This document shows positions 34,148 through 42,647 of a stretch of 64,000 bases of DNA, piece by piece; positions within the stretch are counted from its first letter, which is position 1; each line of letters starts with the position of its first letter. The translations under genes and the position numbers were made by a program. Origin of the DNA: an uncultured Blautia sp. Lineage in GTDB: Bacteria; Bacillota; Clostridia; Lachnospirales; Lachnospiraceae. The notes beneath the pieces are model-generated. The model worked only from the letters and a program-made list of their open reading frames with translations, had not been told where the DNA came from and did not search any database. Where the stretch lies: contig UQAX01000010.1 of assembly GCA_900539145.1 (NCBI GenBank), positions 3,589 through 67,588 on the forward strand, written 5' to 3'.

Positions 34148-36406
34148 TTGAAATATAAGGAAATAAAGAAAATACTTGCGCTTACTATGGCGCTTAGCTT
34201 AGCCACACCGGCAAATGTTTTTGCAGCAGATATACAGACTCAGGCGGATGGCAATCAGGTCGTTGAAGAACCGGTGACACCTCAACAGCCGGAGATACCA
34301 CAACAGCCGGAAACACCACAAGAGCCTGAACAGCCGGAAGCACCGTTACAGGAGACACCCCAGCAGTACGAGCAGAGAACAGGCTATCAGCTGCCGGAAG
34401 GACATCATTATGTATTGGATGCAAATGGTTATGTGACATTTAACGAAGACGGCAGTGTAAAAATAGAAGCCAATCAGCCGGAAGCACCGTTACAGGAGAC
34501 ACCCCAGCAGTACGAGCAGAGAACAGGCTATCAGCTGCCGGAAGGACATCATTATGTATTGGATGCAAATGGTTATGTGACATTTAACGAAGACGGCAGT
34601 GTAAAAATAGAAGCCAATCAGCCGGAAGCACCGTTACAGGAGACACCCCAGCAGTACGAGCAGAGAACAGGCTATCAGCTGCCGGAAGGACATCATTATG
34701 TATTGGATGCAAATGGTTATGTGACATTTAACGAAGACGGTTCACCGAAAATAGAAGCCGATACAGTGGATGAAACGCCGTCACAGGAAACACCTGAGCA
34801 GTATGAGGAAAGAACAGGCTATCAGCTGCCGGAGGGTTATCATTATGTGTTAGATGCAAATGGCTATGTTATTCTTTTAGATAATGGTTCACCCAAAATT
34901 GAAGCAGACGACCCGGAAGCGCCATCTAGCAATCAGGAATTAGTACAGCAGCAGGAAATTATAGAAGTTCCTACGATTGTAGAAGATTTTCGTTTCTGGA
35001 CAGTGGCCAGAAAATACGCATTTTCCAATGAAAAAATAAATATTTATGAAGAGATGACAGAGGAAGCCCGCAGTGTAGGAACGCTTGCAAAAAAAGGTGT
35101 CTGCTACATACTGAAGGAAGAGGAAGACGGATGGCTTTATGTTGAGTCCGGAGCTGTCAGAGGTTTTGTAAAAGCAGAGGATGTTGTTACAGGAGAGGAA
35201 GCTCAGAAAATTCTGGAAAGATATCAGAAGGAAGCAAGATCCTTAGCAGCAAGATTTAATGAAGAATATAAAGGAATTGAAGGCGTTGCACCCACAGCAA
35301 AAGAAACAGTTCCATACAGAGAAAATAAAGCATTTTTGTATCTGAGAGCTACGGTAAATCAGACAGTTGTAGATAAGGAGTATGCCCTTACAACAGCCAG
35401 CTTATTAAATGTAAGAGAAGATAAGAGCACAGAGTCCCGCATTATCGGAACGCTGGAGAATAACAGTCTTTGCTATGTTCTGGCAGATGAAGAAGAAGAC
35501 TGGGTATACATAGAGTCCGGAGATGTCAGAGGCTTTGTGGCAAAAGAATATTTGAACATGGAAGAAACAGTTCAGGAAGAGGTAACAGAGAAGGGCGAAG
35601 ATACTTACACACTTGCAAAAGAAGAAATTGCACCGGAAGAAAATGAAGCTTGTTATTATACGCTTACTTCTGTAAAATCAGGAGTTCCGGGAGGACAGCT
35701 TAGAAGTTCTGTGGTAGAATTTGCTTCTCAGTTTATTGGAAATCCTTATGTATGGGGAGGCACCAGCTTGACAGAGGGCGCAGACTGTTCCGGTTTTGTA
35801 CAGAGTATTTTCAAGGAATACGGATATGAGTTACCTCGTGTTGCGGCAGATCAGGCACAGTACGGAACCAAAATTCCGGTAGAAGATGCACAGCCGGGAG
35901 ATTTGATTTTCTATGCAAAGAACGGTTATGTATATCACGTTGTTATCTATGCCGGAGACGGTAAGACCGTAGAAGCTATGGGTAAGGATTATGGTATTGT
36001 GCAGGGTAACTTAAATACGAAAAACGCAGTATGGGCAGTACGTGTATTAGAGGATGAGACAGTTTCCTACGGAGGCGGTGATATAGCAGAGGTAAATGCT
36101 ACATCTGATATGTACGGTGAAAAACTGGGTAACTTTAAGCTGACTTATTATTGTTCCTGTGAGCTTTGCTGTGATGTGGAAACAGGTATTACAGCAACAG
36201 GTACACCGGTAGTAGAAGGAAGAACCATTGCAGTAGACCCGAAAGTTATTCCTTACGGAACACAGGTAATTATTAACGGACATGTATTTACAGCAGAAGA
36301 CTGTGGCGGTGCAATTAAAGGAAACCGCATTGATATCTATGTAAACGACCATGACAGAGCCAATGCTTTGGGTGTAAATCATGCAGATGTTTATTTGGTA
36401 AAATAA
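34148..36406 (+). CDS. Secreted NlpC/P60 peptidoglycan hydrolase with tandem repeats, SH3b and 3D domains
   Basis: A 752-residue secreted wall enzyme. I chose TTG 34148: GGAGGA (34135-34140) is 7 bp upstream, and the product then begins with a normal signal peptide (KYKEIKKILALTMALSLAT, cleavage near VFAA). An in-frame ATG at 34118 has no ribosome binding site. Order: Pro/Gln/Glu-rich stretch (about 38-61), four 48-residue repeats (62-253), two bacterial SH3 domains (about 287-350 and 411-472), an NlpC/P60 endopeptidase (about 519-632; Cys547 in ADCSGF, His597 in YHVV), and a C-terminal 3D domain (about 660-752; AVDPKVIPYGTQ and EDCGGAIKGNRIDIY). Combining NlpC/P60 with a 3D (lytic transglycosylase-like) domain suggests two cleavage activities. 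Confidence 0.92.
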   Translation: MKYKEIKKILALTMALSLATPANVFAADIQTQADGNQVVEEPVTPQQPEIPQQPETPQEPEQPEAPLQETPQQYEQRTGYQLPEGHHYVLDANGYVTFNEDGSVKIEANQPEAPLQETPQQYEQRTGYQLPEGHHYVLDANGYVTFNEDGSVKIEANQPEAPLQETPQQYEQRTGYQLPEGHHYVLDANGYVTFNEDGSPKIEADTVDETPSQETPEQYEERTGYQLPEGYHYVLDANGYVILLDNGSPKIEADDPEAPSSNQELVQQQEIIEVPTIVEDFRFWTVARKYAFSNEKINIYEEMTEEARSVGTLAKKGVCYILKEEEDGWLYVESGAVRGFVKAEDVVTGEEAQKILERYQKEARSLAARFNEEYKGIEGVAPTAKETVPYRENKAFLYLRATVNQTVVDKEYALTTASLLNVREDKSTESRIIGTLENNSLCYVLADEEEDWVYIESGDVRGFVAKEYLNMEETVQEEVTEKGEDTYTLAKEEIAPEENEACYYTLTSVKSGVPGGQLRSSVVEFASQFIGNPYVWGGTSLTEGADCSGFVQSIFKEYGYELPRVAADQAQYGTKIPVEDAQPGDLIFYAKNGYVYHVVIYAGDGKTVEAMGKDYGIVQGNLNTKNAVWAVRVLEDETVSYGGGDIAEVNATSDMYGEKLGNFKLTYYCSCELCCDVETGITATGTPVVEGRTIAVDPKVIPYGTQVIINGHVFTAEDCGGAIKGNRIDIYVNDHDRANALGVNHADVYLVK
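34331..34905 (+). repeat. Tandem 144 bp repeat array within the wall hydrolase gene
   Basis: Units start at 34331, 34475 and 34619, exactly 144 bp (48 codons) apart. Units 1 and 2 are identical by eye; unit 3 differs only near its end. A fourth, clearly diverged unit runs to about 34905. Each encodes an ETPQQYEQRTGYQLPEG-type motif followed by a YVLDANGYV strand pair. Near-identity implies recent duplication or conversion. Confidence 0.9.
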
Positions 36407-36419
36407 GAAATAGAGATAT

Positions 36420-36447
36420 AAGGTGTTGCATTTATGTAACACCTTTT
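36420..36447 (+). terminator. Terminator after the wall hydrolase gene
   Basis: AAGGTGTT (36420-36427) pairs with AACACCTT (36438-36445), extended by inner pairs, followed by TTTT. Confidence 0.7.
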
Positions 36448-36470
36448 GTCTGTTTAAAAGGAGAGCAGAT

Positions 36471-37205
36471 ATGAATTATCGTTTGGATATTCAATATGAC
36501 GGAAGCCGATACGGAGGCTGGCAGCGTCAGAAGGATACGGACAATACCATACAGGGAAAAATCGAAGATGTTTTAACAAAAATGCTGGGAACAGAGGTAC
36601 AAATTCAGGGAGCAGGAAGAACTGACGCAGGGGTACATGCCAAAGGTCAGGTGGCGAATTTTCATGCGGACTGTGAAAAGAGCTGCGAAGAAATTTGTCA
36701 ATATTTAAACGAATATCTGCCGGAGGACATCGAGATTTCTAAGGTAAGCGAGGCGGAGGAGCGGTTTCACAGCCGCTTAAACGCAAAGGAGAAGGTGTAT
36801 CAGTATCGGATTGTATCCGGTATTCATAAGAACGTTTTTGAGAGAAAGTATCAATGTCCTCTCCACGAAGTTCTGGACGTAAATGCCATGAAAGAGGCTG
36901 CGAAATATTTGGAAGGGACTCATGATTTTAAAAGTTTTTGTTCTAATAAGAAAATGAAAAAGTCTTCTGTAAGAACTGTTTACCGTATTGATATTGCAGA
37001 TTTGGAACAGGAAATCGTTATTACTTATACGGGAAACGGATTTTTGTATAACATGGTTCGGATTTTAACAGGCACTTTAATTGAAGTAGGCAGAGGACGC
37101 AGGAAGCCGGAGGAGATGAAAGCAATTTTAGAAAGCTGTGATAGAAAAGAAGCAGGATTTACGGCTCCGGCACGAGGATTGACGCTTTTAGAAGTACGTT
37201 ATTAA
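36471..37205 (+). CDS. truA: tRNA pseudouridine(38-40) synthase
   Basis: It makes pseudouridine at positions 38-40 in the anticodon stem of many tRNAs. The 244-residue length is standard. The catalytic Asp is D52 in GAGRTDAGVHAKGQV. Other family pieces are the LDIQYDGSRYGGWQRQ start, RFHSRLNAKEKVYQYRI, and FLYNMVRILTGTLIEVG near the C-terminus. The AAAGGAGAG site supports ATG 36471 over the earlier frame opening at 36423. The thioesterase gene follows 14 bp downstream and is likely co-transcribed. Confidence 0.95.
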   Translation: MNYRLDIQYDGSRYGGWQRQKDTDNTIQGKIEDVLTKMLGTEVQIQGAGRTDAGVHAKGQVANFHADCEKSCEEICQYLNEYLPEDIEISKVSEAEERFHSRLNAKEKVYQYRIVSGIHKNVFERKYQCPLHEVLDVNAMKEAAKYLEGTHDFKSFCSNKKMKKSSVRTVYRIDIADLEQEIVITYTGNGFLYNMVRILTGTLIEVGRGRRKPEEMKAILESCDRKEAGFTAPARGLTLLEVRY

Positions 37206-37219
37206 AGAGGAGAGAAGTT

Positions 37220-37654
37220 ATGCAGCAGATAATGGAACAGGAAATAAAGAAACAGATGGAAATGTTATATCCCAATTCACCGGAGCATTTATATAATAAG
37301 ATGCAGGTGGAATTTTATTCCTGTAATTATGAGAAAAAAAGCCTTACCTTTCGCTTTCCTATACAAAGATGGGAATTAAATCACATGTCCACGATACATG
37401 GAGGTATTATTGCAGCCGCTATTGATACTACCTGTGGGGCGATTGTAAGAAACGTAAGCGGAAGCAAGAGTATTCCTACCATTAACTTAAATATCAATTA
37501 TTTGAGTCCGGGACTTCCGGGAGATGCACTGCTTGTAACAGCAACCGCAGACCGGGCAGGAAGAAAAGTATGCAATGTCCACGCAGTATGCAGGTCAGAG
37601 AAAAACGACAAAATCATTGCAACCGCAACGGCAAACTTTATGATTTTAGACTGA
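37220..37654 (+). CDS. PaaI-family hotdog-fold thioesterase
   Basis: A 144-residue hotdog-fold protein. The active-site region reads STIHGGIIAAAIDTTCG (about residues 54-70), matching the HGG...D pattern of PaaI/YigI-type acyl-CoA thioesterases, followed by the INLNINYLSP strand typical of the family. The substrate is unknown; small or aryl acyl-CoAs are usual. It follows truA closely with an AGAGGAGAG site. Confidence 0.85.
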   Translation: MQQIMEQEIKKQMEMLYPNSPEHLYNKMQVEFYSCNYEKKSLTFRFPIQRWELNHMSTIHGGIIAAAIDTTCGAIVRNVSGSKSIPTINLNINYLSPGLPGDALLVTATADRAGRKVCNVHAVCRSEKNDKIIATATANFMILD

Positions 37655-37681
37655 AATCAGAAAAAAATATAAGCAAAGCCT

Positions 37682-37709
37682 TTGAAAAACAGTGATTTTA
37701 TGGTAGTAT
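37682..37709 (+). promoter_or_regulatory. Candidate promoter of glnS
   Basis: TTGAAA (37682-37687), a 16 bp spacer and TAGTAT (37704-37709). No T-box leader features were found in the 75 bp between it and the start codon. Confidence 0.45.
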
Positions 37710-37784
37710 ATTTCTTAAAGTTATTATATAGACAAAAACTTGGTTTACGCCAAAGAAAATTACCATAGACGGAGGAGAAAAAAA

Positions 37785-39461
37785 GTGGAAAAAGAAACAG
37801 CAAAAGAAACCGTTTCTAAAAACTTTATTGAGCAGATTATTGAAAAAGATTTGGCAGAAGGAAAGTACGATGAAATTTGTACCAGATTTCCACCTGAACC
37901 AAATGGTTATCTGCATATCGGTCATGCAAAATCAATTTTATTAAACTATGGCTTGGCACAGAAATACCATGGAAAATTTAATATGCGTTTTGATGATACA
38001 AACCCTACAAAAGAAAAAGTAGAATTTGTAGAGTCTATTAAAAAAGATATTCAGTGGTTAGGCGCTGACTGGGAAGACCGCTTATATTTTGCATCCAATT
38101 ATTTTGATCAGATGTATGAAGCAGCAGTAAAGCTGATTAAAAAAGGAAAAGCTTTTGTCTGTGATTTGACAGCAGAAGAAATCAGAGAATACAGAGGAAC
38201 TTTAACAGAGCCGGGAAAAGAAAGTCCTTACCGAAACAGAAGCGTAGAGGAAAATCTGGAATTATTCGAAAAAATGAAAAACGGTGAGTTTGAAGACGGA
38301 AGCAAGGTTCTGAGAGCAAAAATTGATATGGCTTCTCCAAATATCAACATGCGTGATCCTGTTATTTACCGTGTAGCTCATATGACACATCATAATACAG
38401 GGGACAAATGGTGTATTTATCCGATGTATGACTTTGCACATCCTATTGAGGATGCTATTGAAGGTGTTACTCATTCTATCTGCACACTGGAATTTGAGGA
38501 CCACAGACCGTTATATGACTGGGTTGTACAGGAATTAGAATATGTACATCCTCCAAAGCAGATTGAATTTGCAAAATTATATCTGACAAATGTGGTTACA
38601 GGAAAAAGATACATTAAAAAGCTGGTAGAAGACGGTATCGTTGATGGCTGGGATGATCCTCGTTTGGTATCTATTGCAGCATTAAGAAGACGCGGCTTCA
38701 CACCGGAGTCTATCCAGAAATTTGTAGAATTATGCGGTGTTTCCAAAGCGAACAGTTCCGTAGATTATGCAATGCTGGAGTATTGTATCAGAGAAGATTT
38801 GAAGATGAAAGCGCCTCGTATGATGGCTGTTTTAGATCCTGTAAAATTAGTAATCGACAATTATCCGGAAGGAGAAATTGAATATCTGGAAGTTCCGAAT
38901 AACATGGAAAATCCGGAATTAGGCACAAGACAAGTTCCATTTGGGAAAGAGCTTTACATTGAAAGAGAAGACTTTATGGAAGTTCCAATTAAGAAATACA
39001 AACGTCTCTATCCGGAAAATGAAGTACGCCTTATGAATGCTTATTTTGTTACCTGTACAGGATGTGAAAAAGACGAAAACGGCAATGTGACCGTTATTCA
39101 CTGTACTTACGATCCTGCTTCCAAAGGAGGTAATTCACCGGACGGAAGAAAGGTAAAAGGAACTATTCACTGGGTATGCGCTGAAACAGCAGTGGAGGCA
39201 GAATGTCGTCTGTACGAAAACATTGTAGATGAAGAAAAAGGCGTATATAACAAAGAAGACGGGAGTCTGAACTTAAATCCGAATTCTCTGACCGTTGTAA
39301 AAGGCTGTCTTGTAGAACCGGAATTAGGAAAAGCAGAGGCTTATGACAGATTTCAGTTTGTAAGAAATGGATTTTTCTGTGCGGATTGCCATGACAGCAA
39401 GCCGGGAGCGCCGGTGTTTAACCGTGTTGTATCCTTAAAGAGCTCTTTTAAATTAAAATAA
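37785..39461 (+). CDS. glnS: Glutaminyl-tRNA synthetase
   Basis: It charges tRNA(Gln) directly with glutamine. The 558-residue class I synthetase has PEPNGYLHIGHAKS (HIGH at 44-47), RFDDTNPTKE and the GlnRS-specific THSICTLEFEDHRPLYDW (landmark), with a degenerate KMSKS loop near VTGKRYIKKL. The two C-terminal beta-barrels for the anticodon are complete. The start is GTG 37785 after GGAGGAG; the in-frame region upstream lacks a site. Many Clostridia instead use the GatCAB amidation route, so a glnS is informative about tRNA charging in this organism. The MocR gene starts 1 bp after its stop. Confidence 0.95.
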   Translation: MEKETAKETVSKNFIEQIIEKDLAEGKYDEICTRFPPEPNGYLHIGHAKSILLNYGLAQKYHGKFNMRFDDTNPTKEKVEFVESIKKDIQWLGADWEDRLYFASNYFDQMYEAAVKLIKKGKAFVCDLTAEEIREYRGTLTEPGKESPYRNRSVEENLELFEKMKNGEFEDGSKVLRAKIDMASPNINMRDPVIYRVAHMTHHNTGDKWCIYPMYDFAHPIEDAIEGVTHSICTLEFEDHRPLYDWVVQELEYVHPPKQIEFAKLYLTNVVTGKRYIKKLVEDGIVDGWDDPRLVSIAALRRRGFTPESIQKFVELCGVSKANSSVDYAMLEYCIREDLKMKAPRMMAVLDPVKLVIDNYPEGEIEYLEVPNNMENPELGTRQVPFGKELYIEREDFMEVPIKKYKRLYPENEVRLMNAYFVTCTGCEKDENGNVTVIHCTYDPASKGGNSPDGRKVKGTIHWVCAETAVEAECRLYENIVDEEKGVYNKEDGSLNLNPNSLTVVKGCLVEPELGKAEAYDRFQFVRNGFFCADCHDSKPGAPVFNRVVSLKSSFKLK

Positions 39462-39462
39462 G

Positions 39463-40872
39463 ATGAATGAATTGATGATTTTCATAGATAAGGACTCTAA
39501 AATTCCTATCTATCAGCAAATTTATGAATTTATTAAAAAAGAAATAGAGAAAGAACAGTTAAAGCCGGGAGACAAGCTGCCCTCATCAAGGGCGCTTTCC
39601 CGGTATCTTTCTGTCAGCAGAAGTACCACAGAGCTTGCTTATGACCAGCTTGCTTCAGAAGGCTATATTGAGGCGCTTCCCTGCAAAGGATATTATATAT
39701 CGCAGTTAGAGGGAATTTATTTTTCCAAGAGCAGTTTACCAAAACAGCAGAACGAAAACACCATAGCGCAGGATAAGCAAAAGAAATATTCCTATGATTT
39801 TGCCTTAAACGAAATTGCGAAGGGAAGCTTTCCTTACAGTGTGTGGCAAAAGCTTTCAAGGCAGGTATTGACAGAAGCGGACGAGGAATTTTTTCAGCTT
39901 GGAAATCCCTGCGGTGAAGACGGAATACGGCAGGCGGCAGCCGAATATTTATATCGTTCCAGAGGTGTAAGATGTAAAAAGGAACAGATTATCATCGGTG
40001 CGGGAAATGATTATCTTCTCATGCTGTTGGGAACAATTCTGGGAGCAGGTCAAACCGTTGCAATGGAAGCGGCGACCTATATCAGTGCGTATTATGACTT
40101 TCAACATATTGGATATAAGGTGGAGGCAGTCAGGCAGGATGAACAGGGGCTTGACATCAGTGATTTAGAAGAAAAAAAAGCAAAGCTTGTTTATGTGATG
40201 CCGTCACATCAATTTCCTATGGGTATGATTATGCCTTTAAAACGCCGTTTGGCGCTTTTGAGCTGGGCAGAAAAGTCAGAAGAACGTTATATTATTGAAG
40301 ATGATTATGACAGTGAGTTTCGTTATAAAGGGCAGCCTATTCCAAGCTTGCAGGGCTTTGACAGAAATGGAAGTGTGATTTATATGGGGACTTTTTCAAA
40401 ATCCTTAGCACCCTCTGTTCGTGTCAGCTATATGGTTTTGCCGGAAAAGCTTATGCAGAGATACTTGAATGAAAAATATCTTTTCTCTGTGACGGTTTCA
40501 AAAGCAGACCAGAAAATATTGGAGCTTTTTTTAAGAGAAGGATATTATGAAAAACATCTGAACCGTATGCGCAAGATTTATAAAAGTAAGCATGATTTAA
40601 TGGTAAAGCATTTAAAAGAAATGCAGGAAATTTGCGTGTTTCACGGAGAAAATGCGGGTGTTCATTTTGTTCTGGAGTTTGTGAACGGATTGACAGAAAA
40701 AATGGCAATAGAGCGAGCCGATAGTGTGGGGATACAGGTTTACGGGGTATCGGAATACTGTATTTCGACAAACAGAAAAAGAGAAAACAAAGTGCTTTTG
40801 GGTTATGCAGGGATGGAAGAAAAGGAAATTGAAGAAGCTATGGAGCTTTTGAAAAAAGCATGGCATAGATAA
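39463..40872 (+). CDS. MocR/PdxR-type GntR regulator with aminotransferase domain
   Basis: A 469-residue fusion regulator. The N-terminal GntR winged helix (about 1-75) shows PGDKLPSSRALSRYLSVSRSTTELAYDQL. A fold-type I aminotransferase domain follows, with the PLP lysine at K313 in GTFSKSLAPSVR and the IIEDDYDSEFRY motif. MocR proteins sense PLP or amino compounds and control vitamin B6, GABA or similar genes. The target here is unclear since the only neighbour is glnS, whose stop is 1 bp upstream. Auto- or distant regulation is likely. It ends at repeat copy 3. Confidence 0.92.
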   Translation: MNELMIFIDKDSKIPIYQQIYEFIKKEIEKEQLKPGDKLPSSRALSRYLSVSRSTTELAYDQLASEGYIEALPCKGYYISQLEGIYFSKSSLPKQQNENTIAQDKQKKYSYDFALNEIAKGSFPYSVWQKLSRQVLTEADEEFFQLGNPCGEDGIRQAAAEYLYRSRGVRCKKEQIIIGAGNDYLLMLLGTILGAGQTVAMEAATYISAYYDFQHIGYKVEAVRQDEQGLDISDLEEKKAKLVYVMPSHQFPMGMIMPLKRRLALLSWAEKSEERYIIEDDYDSEFRYKGQPIPSLQGFDRNGSVIYMGTFSKSLAPSVRVSYMVLPEKLMQRYLNEKYLFSVTVSKADQKILELFLREGYYEKHLNRMRKIYKSKHDLMVKHLKEMQEICVFHGENAGVHFVLEFVNGLTEKMAIERADSVGIQVYGVSEYCISTNRKRENKVLLGYAGMEEKEIEEAMELLKKAWHR

Positions 40873-40878
40873 AAGGAT

Positions 40879-41030
40879 GAAGAGGGTTATCACATTCAAT
40901 ATCCAAAATATTTATACATTTTACACTCAGTCTGCGCTCGCTTTGAGCTTGTAATCTCAAAGCATGCTCGACAAATTCGCTAAAGGCGTATAAATATTTT
41001 TGGATATTGTTTAAAGTGAAAGCCTCTTTT
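40879..41030. repeat. Palindromic repeat element, copy 3 (inverted), inside a terminator-like stem
   Basis: Core about 40907-41000, in the opposite orientation to copies 1 and 2. Outer arms are AATATTTATAC / GTATAAATATT, again changed in a compensatory way. Copy-specific arms (about 40879-40906 ending in AATATCCA, and 41001-41030 starting TGGATATT and ending GCCTCTTTT) extend the stem. It lies between convergent ends of the MocR gene and the gene at 41043. Confidence 0.8.
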
Positions 41031-41042
41031 AGAAAATATATT

Positions 41043-41567
41043 TTATGCGTTTATTTCTAAAATTTTACCCACTGCCTCATCGTATCGGCAGTATTTTCCG
41101 TTTTCAGAAATAAACGGGGAGTAAGTTTTTGTTTTAATATTTTTGATATATACAACTTTTGTAGCAATCATGTAAACGAGAGAAAATTTTTCATTTAAGC
41201 TGGAAATCCATTTGTACACTTTGCTGTCTTTATCAGAAAGTACAAGCTCATATCCGCCCTCACAAGGTTCTAAAGAAAAATAAATTTTTTCATCCTTTTT
41301 TAAAGGAGTAAAGACCTGATTGTAAATATATTCTGAAAAATGTTCTTTTACAAAAGCCTTAAATCCCTTCATAGTATAAGTTTCAAGAGAAACCGCATCT
41401 GTGATTTTATCCCCTCGTTCAATACGGATTTTTAAAACCTTGAGAATATCCACCGCATCATTGATAAAGCTCAATCGGCTGTATTCCATACTTTCCAGTA
41501 AAAATGAAATTAACTCTTTTGACAAAATATCGTCATTTTTTGCCTGCTCAAATAAATTGTTATTCAT
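41043..41567 (-). CDS. Protein of unknown function
   Basis: A 174-residue soluble protein with no signal peptide or membrane segment. The N-terminal half is helical and charged (LSKELISFLLESMEYSRLSFINDAVDILKVLKIR, cited as a landmark region 15-48). The C-terminal half looks beta-rich (KIYFSLEPCEGGYELVLSDK, then TKTYSPFISENGKY). The start ATG 41567 has GAGGAATG upstream. I do not recognise a family. It is followed on the minus strand by repeat copy 3 as probable terminator, and preceded by a separately transcribed helical protein gene. Confidence 0.6.
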   Translation of the reverse strand: MNNNLFEQAKNDDILSKELISFLLESMEYSRLSFINDAVDILKVLKIRIERGDKITDAVSLETYTMKGFKAFVKEHFSEYIYNQVFTPLKKDEKIYFSLEPCEGGYELVLSDKDSKVYKWISSLNEKFSLVYMIATKVVYIKNIKTKTYSPFISENGKYCRYDEAVGKILEINA

Positions 41568-41648
41568 AGTACATTCCTCACTTTATAAATAGTTGAATAC
41601 CCACTAAAGTGATTGTATTATGAATGGAAGATTTTTACAAGAGCTATT

Positions 41649-42092
41649 TTAAAGTTCGGCAGAAGTGTCTTCCTTTTCTTCTTCCTCTTTTTCGCAGACA
41701 CAATCTTTTACCGTCTCTTTTACAGTTTCAACAACATTTTCGGCAGCTTTTTTTGTGTCTTCTACGGTTTCTTTTACGTCTTCTTTTATATTTTCAATAT
41801 CTTCGGCAAGGTCTTCAAAATCATCCTCAAAGATATCGTCTTCGGAGAATTCTTTTGTAAGCTCATCAGCTTTGTTGACTGCCTGATCTACTGATTTTTC
41901 AACGACTTCTTTAAATTTGGAGGCTACGTTTACAGCAGAGGCAGCAGTTTCTTTCAAATTATCCTGAAAGTCTGCGAACTCTTCCTGAAGGTCAGGATTT
42001 TCTTCTTTCTTTTTTGTAAAATAATAAACCGCAGCTCCGGCAGTTGCGCTTAACAATCCAATACCTAATAATTTTTTACCTAAATTTCCCAT
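41649..42092 (-). CDS. Small membrane-anchored, Lys/Glu-rich helical protein (YtxH-like)
   Basis: A 147-residue protein. The N-terminus has a short hydrophobic helix (LLGIGLLSATAGAAVYYF, about residues 7-24) followed by KKK. The rest is a long, strongly charged amphipathic helix with many Glu/Lys/Val/Asp and heptad-like VETVKETVKD and VKETVEDTKKAAE repeats. This layout resembles YtxH/general stress-type proteins, but the match is compositional only. ATG 42092 has GAAAGGA upstream. Low complexity also produces long spurious reading frames on the opposite strand here. Confidence 0.6.
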   Translation of the reverse strand: MGNLGKKLLGIGLLSATAGAAVYYFTKKKEENPDLQEEFADFQDNLKETAASAVNVASKFKEVVEKSVDQAVNKADELTKEFSEDDIFEDDFEDLAEDIENIKEDVKETVEDTKKAAENVVETVKETVKDCVCEKEEEEKEDTSAEL

Positions 42093-42239
42093 AATCAAAA
42101 TCCTTTCTAAAATCAAAATTCCCTTACTCTACCTATATGTTCTCCATTATAATCCTTTTTCACTCAGGAAGGGAAGTGTTTTTTCATTAATTTTCTATGA
42201 AATTTATCTTATACGAAATTGCGTTTTAAAAGAATGGGG

Positions 42240-42340
42240 TTGACAAATGCAGAAAAATCAGTATGATAGTAGTTAGTTAACACTAATCGAAATCAGAAAC
42301 AGAGAAATATATTTTTTAAATAGTAGTTAGTTAAAACTAA
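42240..42340 (+). promoter_or_regulatory. Strong promoter with two TTAGT-N4-ACTAA operator boxes
   Basis: TTGACA (42240-42245), a 16 bp spacer and TATGAT (42262-42267). Just downstream, at the predicted start site, lies TTAGTTAACACTAA (42273-42286). A second copy, TTAGTTAAAACTAA, is at 42327-42340, 54 bp on and just before the ribosome binding site. Both sit within longer direct repeats (GTAGTTAGTTAA...ACTAATC). The TTAG...CTAA dyad recalls DtxR-family metal regulator sites, which would fit the DUF2325/DUF3793 genes; that assignment is inferred. Confidence 0.65.
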
Positions 42341-42359
42341 TCAAGAAAGGAAGAACAGT

Positions 42360-42647
42360 ATGAGTATTGTAATTATCGGTGGAAATGAAAGAATGGTAAC
42401 ACGTTATGAAAATTTATGTGAAAGCTATGGATGCAAGGCAAAAGTGTTTGTAAAGGAAAACAGTTCGATTAAGAAGAAAATGGGATGTCCGGATTTGCTG
42501 CTATTATTTACAAATACAGTATCTCACAAAATGGTAATGAATGCTTCTCAGGAAGCAAAGAGAAATAATATTCCTATTCGAAGAATTCACAGGGCAAGTA
42601 CGGCTGCATTACAGTCCGTGCTGGAAGACATTAAGGAGGAGAGATAG
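42360..42647 (+). CDS. DUF2325 domain-containing protein
   Basis: A 95-residue protein with a Rossmann-like DUF2325 pattern: SIVIIGGNERMVTRYENLCESYGC at the N-terminus, then DLLLLFTNTVSHKMVMNA and IPIRRIHRASTAAL. Function is unknown. The family is found near iron-uptake and flavodoxin genes in Clostridia (general knowledge), and the tandem boxes in its promoter fit a metal-responsive regulator. The stop is directly adjacent to the DUF3793 start, so the two are co-transcribed and probably coupled. Confidence 0.8.
   Translation: MSIVIIGGNERMVTRYENLCESYGCKAKVFVKENSSIKKKMGCPDLLLLFTNTVSHKMVMNASQEAKRNNIPIRRIHRASTAALQSVLEDIKEER

Noticed and set aside
36420..36470. Longer truA start at 36423
   Set aside because: That start lies within a terminator hairpin and lacks a ribosome binding site; ATG 36471 has AAAGGAGAG.
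41613..41894. Three overlapping plus-strand ORFs with Phe/Ser-rich products
   Set aside because: They arise from the Glu/Lys-rich low-complexity helix encoded on the minus strand.
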